A stretch of 64,000 bases of DNA from Clostridia bacterium (GTDB lineage: Bacteria; Bacillota; Clostridia; Oscillospirales; QAKW01), in contig JAFTZM010000043.1 of the NCBI GenBank assembly GCA_017464525.1, positions 124,001 to 188,000 of the forward strand. Reading direction: 5' to 3'. The notes beneath the pieces are model-generated. The model worked only from the letters and a program-made list of their open reading frames with translations. It searched no databases and was not told the origin of the DNA. The translations under genes and the position numbers were made by a program. Shown in pieces: positions 47,707 through 57,177 of the stretch; position 1 is the stretch's first letter; each line of letters opens with the position of its first letter.

Positions 47707-50376
47707 CGGCACGGCAGAGGTCAGCACCGTATCGGCGGTAAAGATCGCCGCAAGATCCACCAGAACCGTGTTGTCGCTGTAATACCAGGTGCTTGCGGCA
47801 AGCCGTTCCGCCTCTTCCTCTGCCAGCAGCAAAACACCATCGGCATCGGTATAATGGTGCTCCTCACCGAAGGTAATACGGTAAGGTACGGTGCCCTCTC
47901 CCAGCGTGGGATATCCAAAGCCCTCACCCACCTTCCAGATCTCTTCGCCGGCATTGGCTTTCCATGCGGCTTCGCCGTTTTGGAAGGCGGCACTTTCAAG
48001 GGTAGTCACCCCTTCGGCATCGGTATCGGCAAAGGAATCGGAATAAAGGACTCCCGCGGTAAGAGCGCCGCTATCGGCAGCCAGCAGATCTTCTGCAATT
48101 ACTTCCGCACCATCACCCAAAGCGGCAACAGCGGAATCACCGCCGGAGCAACCGAAGATCCCCACATTAGTCAGGGTAACAGCAGAGCCTTCCACCTCAC
48201 CCAGCAGGATCCCGGACCCCTCGGCATTGCTCTCAAAGCCAGTAACGGTCACATTGGTAATGGCATGATCAAAACCGCCCCATATATGACCCATCACCGC
48301 CGCAACACGGGGTCGGGCTTCGCCGCCGATGGCAGTATCGGTCACAGAGCAATCCTTGATCGTAACGGTCTGCCCGGCACCGAAGGTGAAATGATCTGTC
48401 TCACCCACCGGACGGCTGACGGTACCCAGCAGGATAGCACCGCCATCCTCGGTCACATAGCCGTCATTGGTCACCTTGGAATCCTTAACATGAACATTCT
48501 CCAGCGCAAAGCCCGTATCTCCCACCCGGCGGCCGATGACCAAGCCAACACCGTCACTGGTGTTCCAAGTCAGATCAACATTCTCAAAAACAATATTTTT
48601 AACAGAATATCCCTTATACCAATCCAAGAATCCGCGGGAGACAGCAGTCCAGTTTTTCACAGTATGACCCATACCGTCGAATGCACAGCTGAGACCGTAA
48701 AGTCCCTCAAACGCCACCCCGGTAAGATCCAGATCGGCGCCCAGATAAAGGGTCTGATCTTCTGTCAGCTCCCGATCCTCGGCATCCAGCAGATCCTCGG
48801 TATTCAGGATCATAAACCCTGCCATCCCGGGATACAGCTCCGCTTCACTGACCGGAGCATATACTTCAGAGTAGTTGCCCTTGTAGCCATTCAGCGTTGC
48901 AGCATCAGTAACCGTACCGGAAAGCAACTGTGCTTCGGCATCGGCGATCGCATCCGCCAGCCCATCGGCATAATATTTCACATCCCGGAGCGCAAAATAT
49001 GCCAGCGCCGCAGCCACTTCGCCTGCAGGCGTATCGGCATCATAGGCGGTCAACGTTACATCGGCAGCGGGCATCACCAGCCCGGTAGCGGTCTCGTTCA
49101 TAGCGGCACCGGTAAAGACCTTCCCGGGCAGAGCCGCGCTAAGATCCACTTCCTCGCGGGTATCGCCGTAAAGCACCGTATCTCCCACGGTGATCCTGCG
49201 GGTCTCATTCCCTGCCGCGAAGGCAGGCAAACCATTCTCCATGGTCCAGCCGGCAAGATAAGCCGCCTCGCCACTCCTGAAGGCTTCCGCAGAAAGGCAG
49301 GTCACCGTTTGAGTGGTGCCCTCCACAGCAGTCAGCTCGGAATCGCAGTAAACATCGGTGAGGGTCAGGCTGGGTGAGCCATTTTTGGCAACGATAAAGC
49401 AGCTACCCTCCTCGCTGGAAAGGGTATTGCCGGCGATCATCACATTTTTAAAAGAGATGGTATCAGCAAAAACACGCCCCAGAACCGAAGCATCGCAGAC
49501 ATCGCCGTTTTCATTCCCGTAAGCGGCAACGCTGCTGTTATAGACCGCTATATTTTCGGCGGTGACATTTTTCCGCACCTCGCCCAGCAGGATACCGCAA
49601 TGGTTGGCGGCATTCAGATGCTGATATCCGTTGATGAGGATATTTTTTAGTTCAAAGGTAGAGCCGGCAGTATTATTAATGCTGATGCCGCCCATTACAG
49701 CCCCCACATTATTATTGGGGGCTGTACCGGTGATGGCGGTATTCACCACCGAGCAGCCGGTGATCTTCACGGTGACCAGTTGAGAGGTGCGGTAGCGGCT
49801 GAGCAGTACGGCGGCGCCGGTATCTTTAATGGAGGGACGGATCAGCTCACTCTCCAGCACATGGACATTCTCCATGGTAAAGGCGGGTTGCAGGGAAGAA
49901 AGCGCATTCTGCTGCATCCCGAAGATCAAGGCCGGCCATTGGCCGCTTCCCAATCCGGAGGCATCCAGTGTTACCTTATAAAGGGTCAGATTTTTGATGC
50001 TCGCCATGGGGCAGTTATAAAAGAGCCCTCTGGACTCGGCCGTCCAGTTATAGAGCATATGGCCCAAGCCATCGAAGGAGGCCTTCAGCCCTTCAAAGCC
50101 GGTAAAATCGGCGTCCTTTAAATTCAGGTCGGCGGCTAGATAGACCGTATCCTCCCCATCGAAAAGGCTTTCATGGTTCATCAGAAAGACCAGATCCTCC
50201 ACCGAGGTGATCTTATAATTCTTTGCCGCAGAGAAAAGAGCCTCCTGCACAGTAGGCATTTCCTCGGTGAAAAGGCCTTCCACCCCCACCGCCGGCAGGA
50301 TCACGGCAGAAAGCATCGCCAAAAGCACACCGACGGTAACCAGCATCGATACAATACGGGTACTTTGTTTGTTCAT
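47542..50376 (-). CDS. Secreted repeat protein with dockerin (944 residues)
   Basis: The ATG at 50376 has AGGAGG upstream and opens a signal peptide (about 1-30, SMLVTVGVLLAMLSAVILPA). Two similar halves follow, each beginning with a segment of the type ITSVEDLVFLMN...TVYLAADLNLKDADFTGFEGL (about 45-110 and 550-620). Each then has beta-helix-like repeats with ENVHV, TVTIKDCSV and GILLGEV phrases. Dockerin at 891-944. No hydrolase or lyase active site is recognised; right-handed beta-helix proteins can be polysaccharide lyases or adhesins, but neither can be claimed. It is divergent from the second GH92 gene and probably works in the same complex as the other dockerin proteins. Confidence 0.82.
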   Translation of the reverse strand: MNKQSTRIVSMLVTVGVLLAMLSAVILPAVGVEGLFTEEMPTVQEALFSAAKNYKITSVEDLVFLMNHESLFDGEDTVYLAADLNLKDADFTGFEGLKASFDGLGHMLYNWTAESRGLFYNCPMASIKNLTLYKVTLDASGLGSGQWPALIFGMQQNALSSLQPAFTMENVHVLESELIRPSIKDTGAAVLLSRYRTSQLVTVKITGCSVVNTAITGTAPNNNVGAVMGGISINNTAGSTFELKNILINGYQHLNAANHCGILLGEVRKNVTAENIAVYNSSVAAYGNENGDVCDASVLGRVFADTISFKNVMIAGNTLSSEEGSCFIVAKNGSPSLTLTDVYCDSELTAVEGTTQTVTCLSAEAFRSGEAAYLAGWTMENGLPAFAAGNETRRITVGDTVLYGDTREEVDLSAALPGKVFTGAAMNETATGLVMPAADVTLTAYDADTPAGEVAAALAYFALRDVKYYADGLADAIADAEAQLLSGTVTDAATLNGYKGNYSEVYAPVSEAELYPGMAGFMILNTEDLLDAEDRELTEDQTLYLGADLDLTGVAFEGLYGLSCAFDGMGHTVKNWTAVSRGFLDWYKGYSVKNIVFENVDLTWNTSDGVGLVIGRRVGDTGFALENVHVKDSKVTNDGYVTEDGGAILLGTVSRPVGETDHFTFGAGQTVTIKDCSVTDTAIGGEARPRVAAVMGHIWGGFDHAITNVTVTGFESNAEGSGILLGEVEGSAVTLTNVGIFGCSGGDSAVAALGDGAEVIAEDLLAADSGALTAGVLYSDSFADTDAEGVTTLESAAFQNGEAAWKANAGEEIWKVGEGFGYPTLGEGTVPYRITFGEEHHYTDADGVLLLAEEEAERLAASTWYYSDNTVLVDLAAIFTADTVLTSAVPGDLDGDKLVTTADVVLLMQHLVGYDVTFAADADISGDGRISIFDAVSLLKQLSV

Positions 50377-50517
50377 TTTTTCGGTTTCCTCCTTGATAGA
50401 GATGATTGTAAACGGAAACGGAATTTTCTGTTTTTTATTATAAAGTTTATTAACAAATAACACTATATTTTCTTTTTAGAGATACATTGCGTTTTTTTAG
50501 ATTTTCCTCTCGAGACC

Positions 50518-50546
50518 TTGCTTTTAAAAAACAGGAGTGTTATAGT
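50518..50546 (+). promoter_or_regulatory. Promoter of the second GH92 gene
   Basis: TTGCTT (50518-50523), a 17-base spacer and TATAGT (50541-50546). Confidence 0.6.
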
Positions 50547-50590
50547 TAGAGTGGAAACGGAAAACAAAATATTTTTAAGGAGAGCAAGAT

Positions 50591-53500
50591 ATGAAGCACA
50601 AACGACTGATATCCTCGCTTCTGATCGTGACATTGAGTGTCAGTATTTTGTTTGCAAGCGCCATGATCTCATTTAGCATTGGATATGCCGATTCTTTTCA
50701 TTCATCCTTTGAGGAGGAGCAGACCGCCCCTCTCACCAATACTGCCGACACCGATTCCGAGGGTGCACCCCGGGTCTCCGGCTTGGGGCTGCCGGTGGTG
50801 GCCTCTTCTGCCTCTGCTGCGGATATTACCGCCAAGGTGACCGCCACCGAAGGCACCGCCGGGCACAACTGCACCCCGGATAAGCTGACCGACAGTAATT
50901 CTGCCACCAAGTACATCACCCCGAATAAAACCGCTTATGTGATCTACACGCTGGATCGGGAATACGTTGTGCAGAAGTATACCGTGACCACCGCCAACGA
51001 TTCCGCCCAGTACCCCCGTCATCCCAAAAACTGGACGGTCTACGGCTCCAACGATAAGACCACCTGGTACCCGCTGGACAGCCGGCAGGATCAAGGCTAT
51101 ACAGAAAACTATCATGTGAGCGAATACACCTGCGCCAATTCCACACCCTTCCGGTACTATAAAATGGACATCACCGCCAACGCCGGCGATACCTACACCC
51201 AGTTTGCCGATTGGAATCTCTTTGGCTACGCTGCCCTGGCGGGGGACATTACCGCCGATGCGGCGGTGGAGGGCACCGCCTCCCGCAACGATCGGGAGGT
51301 CATCGGAAACTTAAAGGACAGTAATTCTGCCACCAAGTATCTGAACAGCTGGAACGGCAATGTGGATATCATCTACACCCTGCCCACCCCGCAGGCAGTC
51401 ACCGCCTATTCCCTGACCTCTGCCAACGATGAGCCCGCCCGGGATCCCGTTGCATGGACGGTCTACGGCTCCAACGATAAGAGCAGCTGGACTCCTTTAG
51501 GCTCCCAAAGCGGCCAGAGCTTTGTCGCCCGCTACCAGACCAATTTTTACACCCTGGAAAACACCGTCGCTTATCAATACTATAAACTGAACATCACCGC
51601 CAATAACGGCAGCACCAACATGATGCAGCTAGCCGATTGGAACCTCGCCACCGGCAGGACCCCCACCGCCGGGCTGCAGACCACCCTTGCCGGCGGCCCC
51701 TCCAACGCATGGAGCAGCTTTTCCGACCGAGGCTGGACCGGGAGCCGCTCCTTAAAGATCAGTTCCTCCCAGACCGCCGGGGAGGCCTATGGCTACAACA
51801 TTCTTTATCAGGATCTGAACCTTTATGTCACCGAAGAGACGCGGCTTTCCTATATGATCTACCCCGATCTGCCGGGTAGCGACGATGTAGCAGATTACGA
51901 CCACGAATACACCTCCATGCACATCGCTCTGGATCTGAAATTTACCGACGGCACCTACCTGAGCGATCTGAAGGCCACCGATCAGAACGGCGATCTTCTC
52001 AACCCCAAGGCGCAGGGCGAGAGCCGGGCGCTCTACACCAAGCAATGGAACACCATCACCGCTAAGTTGGGCACCGTTGCCAAGGGCAAGGTCATCGATC
52101 AGATCTTGGTCGGCTTTGAAAAGGACAGTCTGGAAGCGGAAGGCTGCCAACCCTTTTTAGCCTACATCGACGATATCACTATCGAAAAGAAGGCGGAAAA
52201 GGTTTATAAAAATCAGCTTTCCTACACCATGACCCGCCGGGGCAGCCAAAGTTCCGATCAATTTTCCCGGGGGCTGACCTTCCCCGCCACCGCCACCCCC
52301 AACGGCTTTAATCTCTGGACCATGAGCACCGTTGAAAAGGGCACCTCCAAACTTTTCAATTTCCAGCCAGGCAACGATATCACCCATTTCACCATCTCTC
52401 ATCAGCCCTCTTACTGGATGGGCGACCGGGGTACCTTCCAGTTCATGACGGATACCACCGTGGATGTTTCCTCTGCCACCGCCGTTCCCACCGCTGCCCA
52501 GCGGAAGCAGGACTACGACCGAGACACCCTGATGGATCAGGCTAACTACTTGAAGGTCAACCTTGCCGACGGCACCACCGTGGAGCTGGTGCCCACCGAC
52601 CATGCTGCCAGCATCAGATTTACCTTCGATAAAAATGCGGTTTATAAGAATATCCTTTTTGATTCGGTGAACGCCGAGAGCAACTGCCAGTTTACATTCT
52701 ATGAGGACGGCTCCTTCAGCGGACGCACCGCCCATACCGGCGCCGGGATGCGCTATATGTACTTCTACGGCAATTTCAGCGAAACTCCCTCTGCCACCAA
52801 GGTGGTGAATGGAGATGCAGCAGATGCCATGGCCTCCTTCAGCGGGGATACGGTGGTGATGAGCCTGGCCACCTCCTTTATCAGTGTCGAGCAGGCCAAG
52901 CATAATCTGGAGCTGGAGATCGGAGATAAGACCTTCAAGCAGGTCTATGCCGAGACCGAAGCTGCCTGGTTGGATATCATGGACCGCATTGAGATCAAGG
53001 GCGGCAGCGAGGAGGAGCTGATCACCTTCTGGTCCAACCTTTACCGAGCCTACCTCTACCCCACCATGCTCCATGAAAACCAAGGCACCAACGAAGAACC
53101 CGATTGGGTCTATGTCTCCCCCTATGAAGGCAGCAACGATGCCCCGATCGTCAAGGACGGGCAGATGTACTACAATAACGGCTTCTGGGATGTGGCCCGC
53201 ACCACCCCCGGCCTCTATGCCCTGCTGACCCCTACCGCCTACGGAGAGTATCTGGACGGCTTTGTGCAGCACTACACCGAAAACGGCTGGATCCCCCGCT
53301 GGTCTTTCCCTGCGGGCAGCGATACCATGGTAGGTACCCATTCCGACGCTATGTTTGCTGATGCCTACCTGCGGGGCATTGAATTCGACTACGAAAACGC
53401 CTACCTTTCCGCCCTAAGGAATGGCTCTGCCTACTCCGATAACACCTCCTACGGCAGAAAGCAGACTGAAACCTCCAACTATCTGGGCTACGCCAACACC

Positions 53501-55468
53501 ACCGACCTACGCCAGGGCTTCAGCTGGTCCATGGAATCCTACATCAACGACGCCGCCATCGCCAAGCTGGCCGCCGCTCGGGGGGATACCGACATTGCCA
53601 CCTACTACGGCAACCGTGCCCTTTACTACACCAAGCTCTTCAACGAGGAAGCCGACTTCTTTATCGGTAAGACTTCCACAGGCGGCTGGTTCACCGAAGC
53701 CGAAAACTTCGACCCCACCGTATGGAACCGGGACTACACCGAGACCAACGGCTGGAACTACGCCTTCCACATACCCTACGATGGACAGGGTCTGGCCAAC
53801 CTCTACGGCGGTACAGAAGAACTGGAAGCCAAGCTGGATGAATTCTTCGGCACCGACGGCTCCATCACCCTGGGCGGCGAACGCCTCACCTCCTCCGCCA
53901 TTATCCACGAGATGCGGGAACAGCGGGAGGTCAAGCTGGGTGAATACGGCCACAGCAACCAGCCCTCTCACCATATTATTTATATGTACAACTACGCCAA
54001 CGCCCCCGAAAAGACCCAGTACTACACCCGCGACATTCTGGATCGCCTCTACGTAGGTGCCTCCATCGGTCAGGGCTATCTGGGCGACGAGGACAACGGC
54101 GAAGCCTCTGCCTGGTATCTGCAGGCGGCTATGGGTATCTTCCCCGTCAACGTGGGCTCGGGCAACTACACCCTGACCTCCCCCCTCTTCGAGGAAGTGA
54201 CCCTCCACCTGGAGAACGGCAACGACCTGACCATCACCGCCAAGAATAACAGCGCGGAGAACGTCTATATCCAGAGCGTTACCGTGGACGGCAAACCTTA
54301 TAACTCCACCACCATCTCCCATAGCGATTTCATCAACGCTAAAGAGATCGTCTTTGAGATGGGCTCCGCTCCCTCCGATTGGGGCAAGAATCAGGGTGCG
54401 CAGGATTCTCTCACCACGGGCAACGAAGTAGCCGAGCCCATGGAGGATCTGCTGGATCACGGCACCGTGACCCTCTCCGCAGGCGATGCCACGGCTGTCA
54501 CCGACAATAATGGCGGTACCTACACCACCCTCGGCACCACCGCCAGCCTGACCGTTTCCTACGAAAGCCCCAAGATCGTGGAAATGTATACCATCTCCAA
54601 CTACACCAGCACCGAAAAGGTTCCCACCACCGCAGCCCTCTACGGCTCCAACGACGGCAGTATCTGGACCAAGCTGGACGAACGCACCGATATCACCTTC
54701 AAGTGGAGCCGCTACGTCGAGCCCTTCGCCGTGGCCAACGAGACCGCTTATAAGTACTATCGGCTGGATCTCTCCACCACCGCAAGCGCCATGGAGATCT
54801 CCGAACTGGAACTCTACGGTCACCCCTATAAAGCGGTCACCAAGGACGAACTGCAAAGCGTGCTCACCGCCGCCAAGGCTATCGATCAGAGCCGCTACAG
54901 CATCGACCTGACCGACCTGAACACCGCCATTGCCAACGGCGAAGCGGTCTATACCGATGAGAGCGCCACCAACAAGGCCGTTGCCGAAGCCATCTCCATC
55001 CTGAAAGCGGAGATCACCGCCATCGAGCCCTCTGACGGCTTGGTCAAGATCGAAGCTGAGGCCTGCGACGAGTTATACAATCTGGTCATCGATAAGAATA
55101 CCAGCCGCTCCGGCGGCGGGAATCTGGGTGGGGTGAAGCCCGGCTCCTACACTCGTTACGATTACCTCGATTTCGGGGACGGTGCAAGTAAGATCACCAT
55201 CAACTATTCCAGAAAGAACGGCGCCGATAACGGCGTAGTCCAGAGCCCCGATGCTACCGTGAAGGTGTACATCGACGCGCTGCCGGAGAACGGCGGTACC
55301 TTGGTGGGCACCATATCGGAGCCTCCCTACACCGCCACCAACTGGGCAACCTATGCGGATCTGGAAACAGCCCTTGCCCAAACCGTCAGCGGAATCCATA
55401 CCGTTTACCTTGTGTTTGAAGGGACCGGCCCCTGCGTCATCAATCTGGATCATTTCCAATTCTCCTAA
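50591..55468 (+). CDS. Secreted multidomain GH92 protein without dockerin
   Basis: 1625 residues with a signal peptide (about 1-34). Rough order: a short FHSSFEEEQTAPL segment, two discoidin-like domains (78-215 and 216-355, both with WTVYGSNDK), a beta domain 356-535, the GH92 module about 540-1240, a third discoidin-like domain 1287-1413 (AALYGSNDGSIWTKLDERTD), a helical linker, and a C-terminal CBM6-like domain 1480-1625 (KIEAEACDELYN, INLDHFQFS). GH92 motifs include NNGFWDVARTTPGLYALL and LGDEDNGEASAWYLQAAMG. The motif usually reading GNEPSHH is HSNQPSHH, with Gln1124 at the catalytic-acid position, as in the other GH92 here. There is no dockerin or sortase signal, so it is probably released or held by its binding domains. 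Confidence 0.9.
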   Translation: MKHKRLISSLLIVTLSVSILFASAMISFSIGYADSFHSSFEEEQTAPLTNTADTDSEGAPRVSGLGLPVVASSASAADITAKVTATEGTAGHNCTPDKLTDSNSATKYITPNKTAYVIYTLDREYVVQKYTVTTANDSAQYPRHPKNWTVYGSNDKTTWYPLDSRQDQGYTENYHVSEYTCANSTPFRYYKMDITANAGDTYTQFADWNLFGYAALAGDITADAAVEGTASRNDREVIGNLKDSNSATKYLNSWNGNVDIIYTLPTPQAVTAYSLTSANDEPARDPVAWTVYGSNDKSSWTPLGSQSGQSFVARYQTNFYTLENTVAYQYYKLNITANNGSTNMMQLADWNLATGRTPTAGLQTTLAGGPSNAWSSFSDRGWTGSRSLKISSSQTAGEAYGYNILYQDLNLYVTEETRLSYMIYPDLPGSDDVADYDHEYTSMHIALDLKFTDGTYLSDLKATDQNGDLLNPKAQGESRALYTKQWNTITAKLGTVAKGKVIDQILVGFEKDSLEAEGCQPFLAYIDDITIEKKAEKVYKNQLSYTMTRRGSQSSDQFSRGLTFPATATPNGFNLWTMSTVEKGTSKLFNFQPGNDITHFTISHQPSYWMGDRGTFQFMTDTTVDVSSATAVPTAAQRKQDYDRDTLMDQANYLKVNLADGTTVELVPTDHAASIRFTFDKNAVYKNILFDSVNAESNCQFTFYEDGSFSGRTAHTGAGMRYMYFYGNFSETPSATKVVNGDAADAMASFSGDTVVMSLATSFISVEQAKHNLELEIGDKTFKQVYAETEAAWLDIMDRIEIKGGSEEELITFWSNLYRAYLYPTMLHENQGTNEEPDWVYVSPYEGSNDAPIVKDGQMYYNNGFWDVARTTPGLYALLTPTAYGEYLDGFVQHYTENGWIPRWSFPAGSDTMVGTHSDAMFADAYLRGIEFDYENAYLSALRNGSAYSDNTSYGRKQTETSNYLGYANTTDLRQGFSWSMESYINDAAIAKLAAARGDTDIATYYGNRALYYTKLFNEEADFFIGKTSTGGWFTEAENFDPTVWNRDYTETNGWNYAFHIPYDGQGLANLYGGTEELEAKLDEFFGTDGSITLGGERLTSSAIIHEMREQREVKLGEYGHSNQPSHHIIYMYNYANAPEKTQYYTRDILDRLYVGASIGQGYLGDEDNGEASAWYLQAAMGIFPVNVGSGNYTLTSPLFEEVTLHLENGNDLTITAKNNSAENVYIQSVTVDGKPYNSTTISHSDFINAKEIVFEMGSAPSDWGKNQGAQDSLTTGNEVAEPMEDLLDHGTVTLSAGDATAVTDNNGGTYTTLGTTASLTVSYESPKIVEMYTISNYTSTEKVPTTAALYGSNDGSIWTKLDERTDITFKWSRYVEPFAVANETAYKYYRLDLSTTASAMEISELELYGHPYKAVTKDELQSVLTAAKAIDQSRYSIDLTDLNTAIANGEAVYTDESATNKAVAEAISILKAEITAIEPSDGLVKIEAEACDELYNLVIDKNTSRSGGGNLGGVKPGSYTRYDYLDFGDGASKITINYSRKNGADNGVVQSPDATVKVYIDALPENGGTLVGTISEPPYTATNWATYADLETALAQTVSGIHTVYLVFEGTGPCVINLDHFQFS

Positions 55469-55470
55469 AT

Positions 55471-55504
55471 AAAGAAAACCGAACAACTCTGTTCGGTTTT
55501 CTTT
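55471..55504. terminator. Bidirectional terminator between GH92 and AraC genes
   Basis: A 15-bp stem AAAGAAAACCGAACA with its complement and an ACTC loop. Confidence 0.87.
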
Positions 55505-55507
55505 TCA

Positions 55508-56290
55508 TTATTTGCGGTTTTTCCCTGGAGAATAGCCGTATTTTTCATGAAATCTGCGGGAAAAATTTGCATAATCCCGAAATCCCGCAAAGGAACACAC
55601 CTCTGTGACCGGCAGGTCGGTGGAGCGGAGCAGATGGGATGCGTAATAGAACCGCAGGTTATCTACATAATTCTTGAAGGTCTCCCCCGTTTCCTTGCGA
55701 AACAGCGTACTCAGATAAGCGGGTGCCAGCCCCACGTGGGCGGCGGCCTCCTGCAGGGTGATGCCGCTGCGGAAATGCTCCAGAATATAGATGATAGCGG
55801 CCTGCACATGGCTATGGGGCAGCTCCCGCCCCTTCTGCGCCAGCCGGAAAAACTTCAGCAAAACGCAACGCAGGTAGTGAACCGCATTGGCTGGCTCTAC
55901 CTCGGCCAGCTCGTGGATCTCCAAAAGGAGGCTTTCGATCAGCGGGCGATCCTTTTCGGGGATCTCCAGAGAGGAAACGGTATCCGGCGAAAAGAGCAGA
56001 TACAAAAGCTCCGGCTCAAAAACAGCGCAGGGAAACATTACCGTAACAAACTTGGTGGGTGTTTCCGCCACCTGATTATGGATATCCGCCGGGGAATTGA
56101 AAAAGAGCATTCCCGGCTCAAAGCGATGCTCCCGCCCGTTGATGCAGTAGACCCCCGTCCCACGAAAAAAATAATCGATCTCGAAGCAATCATGGCTGTG
56201 GTCAAAGGTGATCCGCTTGATGCCCACATGGTGGATCTCGGCGCTGATGATCCCCTTTTCCACATAGTTTTTCAGTTGAAAGATCCGCAT
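55508..56290 (-). CDS. AraC family regulator next to the second GH92
   Basis: A 260-residue paralogue of the regulator at 44386. Cupin sensor with DHSHDCFEIDYFFRGTGVY and MLFFNSPADIHNQ, shared FVTVMFPCAVFEPELL near residue 90, then the HTH pair (GITLQEAAAHVGLAPAYLST, VTEVCSFAGFRDYANFSRRF). GGAAGG lies upstream of the ATG. It converges on the GH92 gene, whereas the other regulator precedes its GH92 on the same strand, so the pairs were rearranged after duplication. Confidence 0.86.
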   Translation of the reverse strand: MRIFQLKNYVEKGIISAEIHHVGIKRITFDHSHDCFEIDYFFRGTGVYCINGREHRFEPGMLFFNSPADIHNQVAETPTKFVTVMFPCAVFEPELLYLLFSPDTVSSLEIPEKDRPLIESLLLEIHELAEVEPANAVHYLRCVLLKFFRLAQKGRELPHSHVQAAIIYILEHFRSGITLQEAAAHVGLAPAYLSTLFRKETGETFKNYVDNLRFYYASHLLRSTDLPVTEVCSFAGFRDYANFSRRFHEKYGYSPGKNRK

Positions 56291-56306
56291 AAAGCTTTCC
56301 TTCCTG

Positions 56307-56335
56307 AAAAAAGCGTCCCGATGGGACGCTTTTTT
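56307..56335 (-). terminator. Terminator of the TIM-barrel isomerase gene
   Basis: Stem AAAAAAGCGTCCC with its complement and a short GAT loop, next to the stop codon of the gene at 56337. Confidence 0.85.
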
Positions 56336-56336
56336 C

Positions 56337-57119
56337 TTATTTGATCAGGGTCTTGAGGTAATCGGCGCTCATCTTCATACTGTCGAGAGAATCGCCGGGG
56401 CAGGTATCCTGCTCCACAACGTAGTACTTGACACCGGCCTTTTCGGCGGTATCCAGGATCAGTTCCCACTCCATATTGCCGTTGCCGATCTCGGCAAAGA
56501 ACTGATAGCCCCGCTTTTCGTCGAAGTGCTCCAGCCGCTTCATATCCTTCAGGTGCAGGATATCGATCCGGCCGGCCAACTTTTCAATCCAATGGCGCAC
56601 ATCGCCGCCGCCATGCTGCACCCAGAAGGTATCCAGAACAAAGGAGGTATTCACAGGATCCAGCCCCTCCACCAGCATCTGTATGGGGGTCTTGCCGTTG
56701 GCCAACTTGATGAACTCATGGCTGTGGTTATGATAAGTAAACTTCATACCGTGCTCGGCGCACTTGGCTGCCACTTTATTGGCCTTTTCGATGAACTCTT
56801 CCCAGCCGGCGATATCTTCGTTACCGGTCTTGGGGTGGAAACCGCCGATGCCCATCAGCTTAGTACCCAAGGCTTTATGATTGGCCAGCGCCTGATCGAA
56901 ATCCTCACACATCATGGTGAAATCATCGTGGGTACCCACGATCTGCAGGCCTGCTTCTGCAGCCATCTTGCCGTACTCTTCATAAGAAACGGCGGGCTTA
57001 CCGGCGGTCTGGAACTGGGTATATCCCATCTCCCGCAGCGCCTTGAAGGTGGCCTTGATATCCTCCGCGGTGGTCATTTTATCGCGGACGCTATAGATCT
57101 GTAAACCGAATTCTTTCAT
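56337..57119 (-). CDS. Sugar phosphate isomerase/epimerase family protein
   Basis: A 260-residue TIM-barrel protein of the xylose isomerase-like (AP endonuclease 2) family. FGLQIYSVRDKM opens the barrel. Metal-binding candidates are in THDDF, FTYHNHSHEF (near residue 128), DTFWVQHGG and LHLKDM. Members act as sugar or inositol isomerases and epimerases, or in 3-keto-glycoside metabolism; the exact substrate cannot be told. GGAG lies nine bases upstream. It shares a divergent promoter region with the SDR gene. Confidence 0.82.
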   Translation of the reverse strand: MKEFGLQIYSVRDKMTTAEDIKATFKALREMGYTQFQTAGKPAVSYEEYGKMAAEAGLQIVGTHDDFTMMCEDFDQALANHKALGTKLMGIGGFHPKTGNEDIAGWEEFIEKANKVAAKCAEHGMKFTYHNHSHEFIKLANGKTPIQMLVEGLDPVNTSFVLDTFWVQHGGGDVRHWIEKLAGRIDILHLKDMKRLEHFDEKRGYQFFAEIGNGNMEWELILDTAEKAGVKYYVVEQDTCPGDSLDSMKMSADYLKTLIK

Positions 57120-57148
57120 GTTTCTTTTCTCCTTTGGGATTTTTTTCT

Positions 57149-57177
57149 ATTATAGCAATATTTTTTTAAAATTGCAA
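57149..57177 (-). promoter_or_regulatory. Promoter of the isomerase gene, sharing its -35 with the divergent gene
   Basis: Minus strand: TTGCAA (57172-57177), 17 bases, TATAAT (57149-57154). TTGCAA is its own reverse complement, so the same six bases also serve the plus-strand promoter. Confidence 0.7.
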
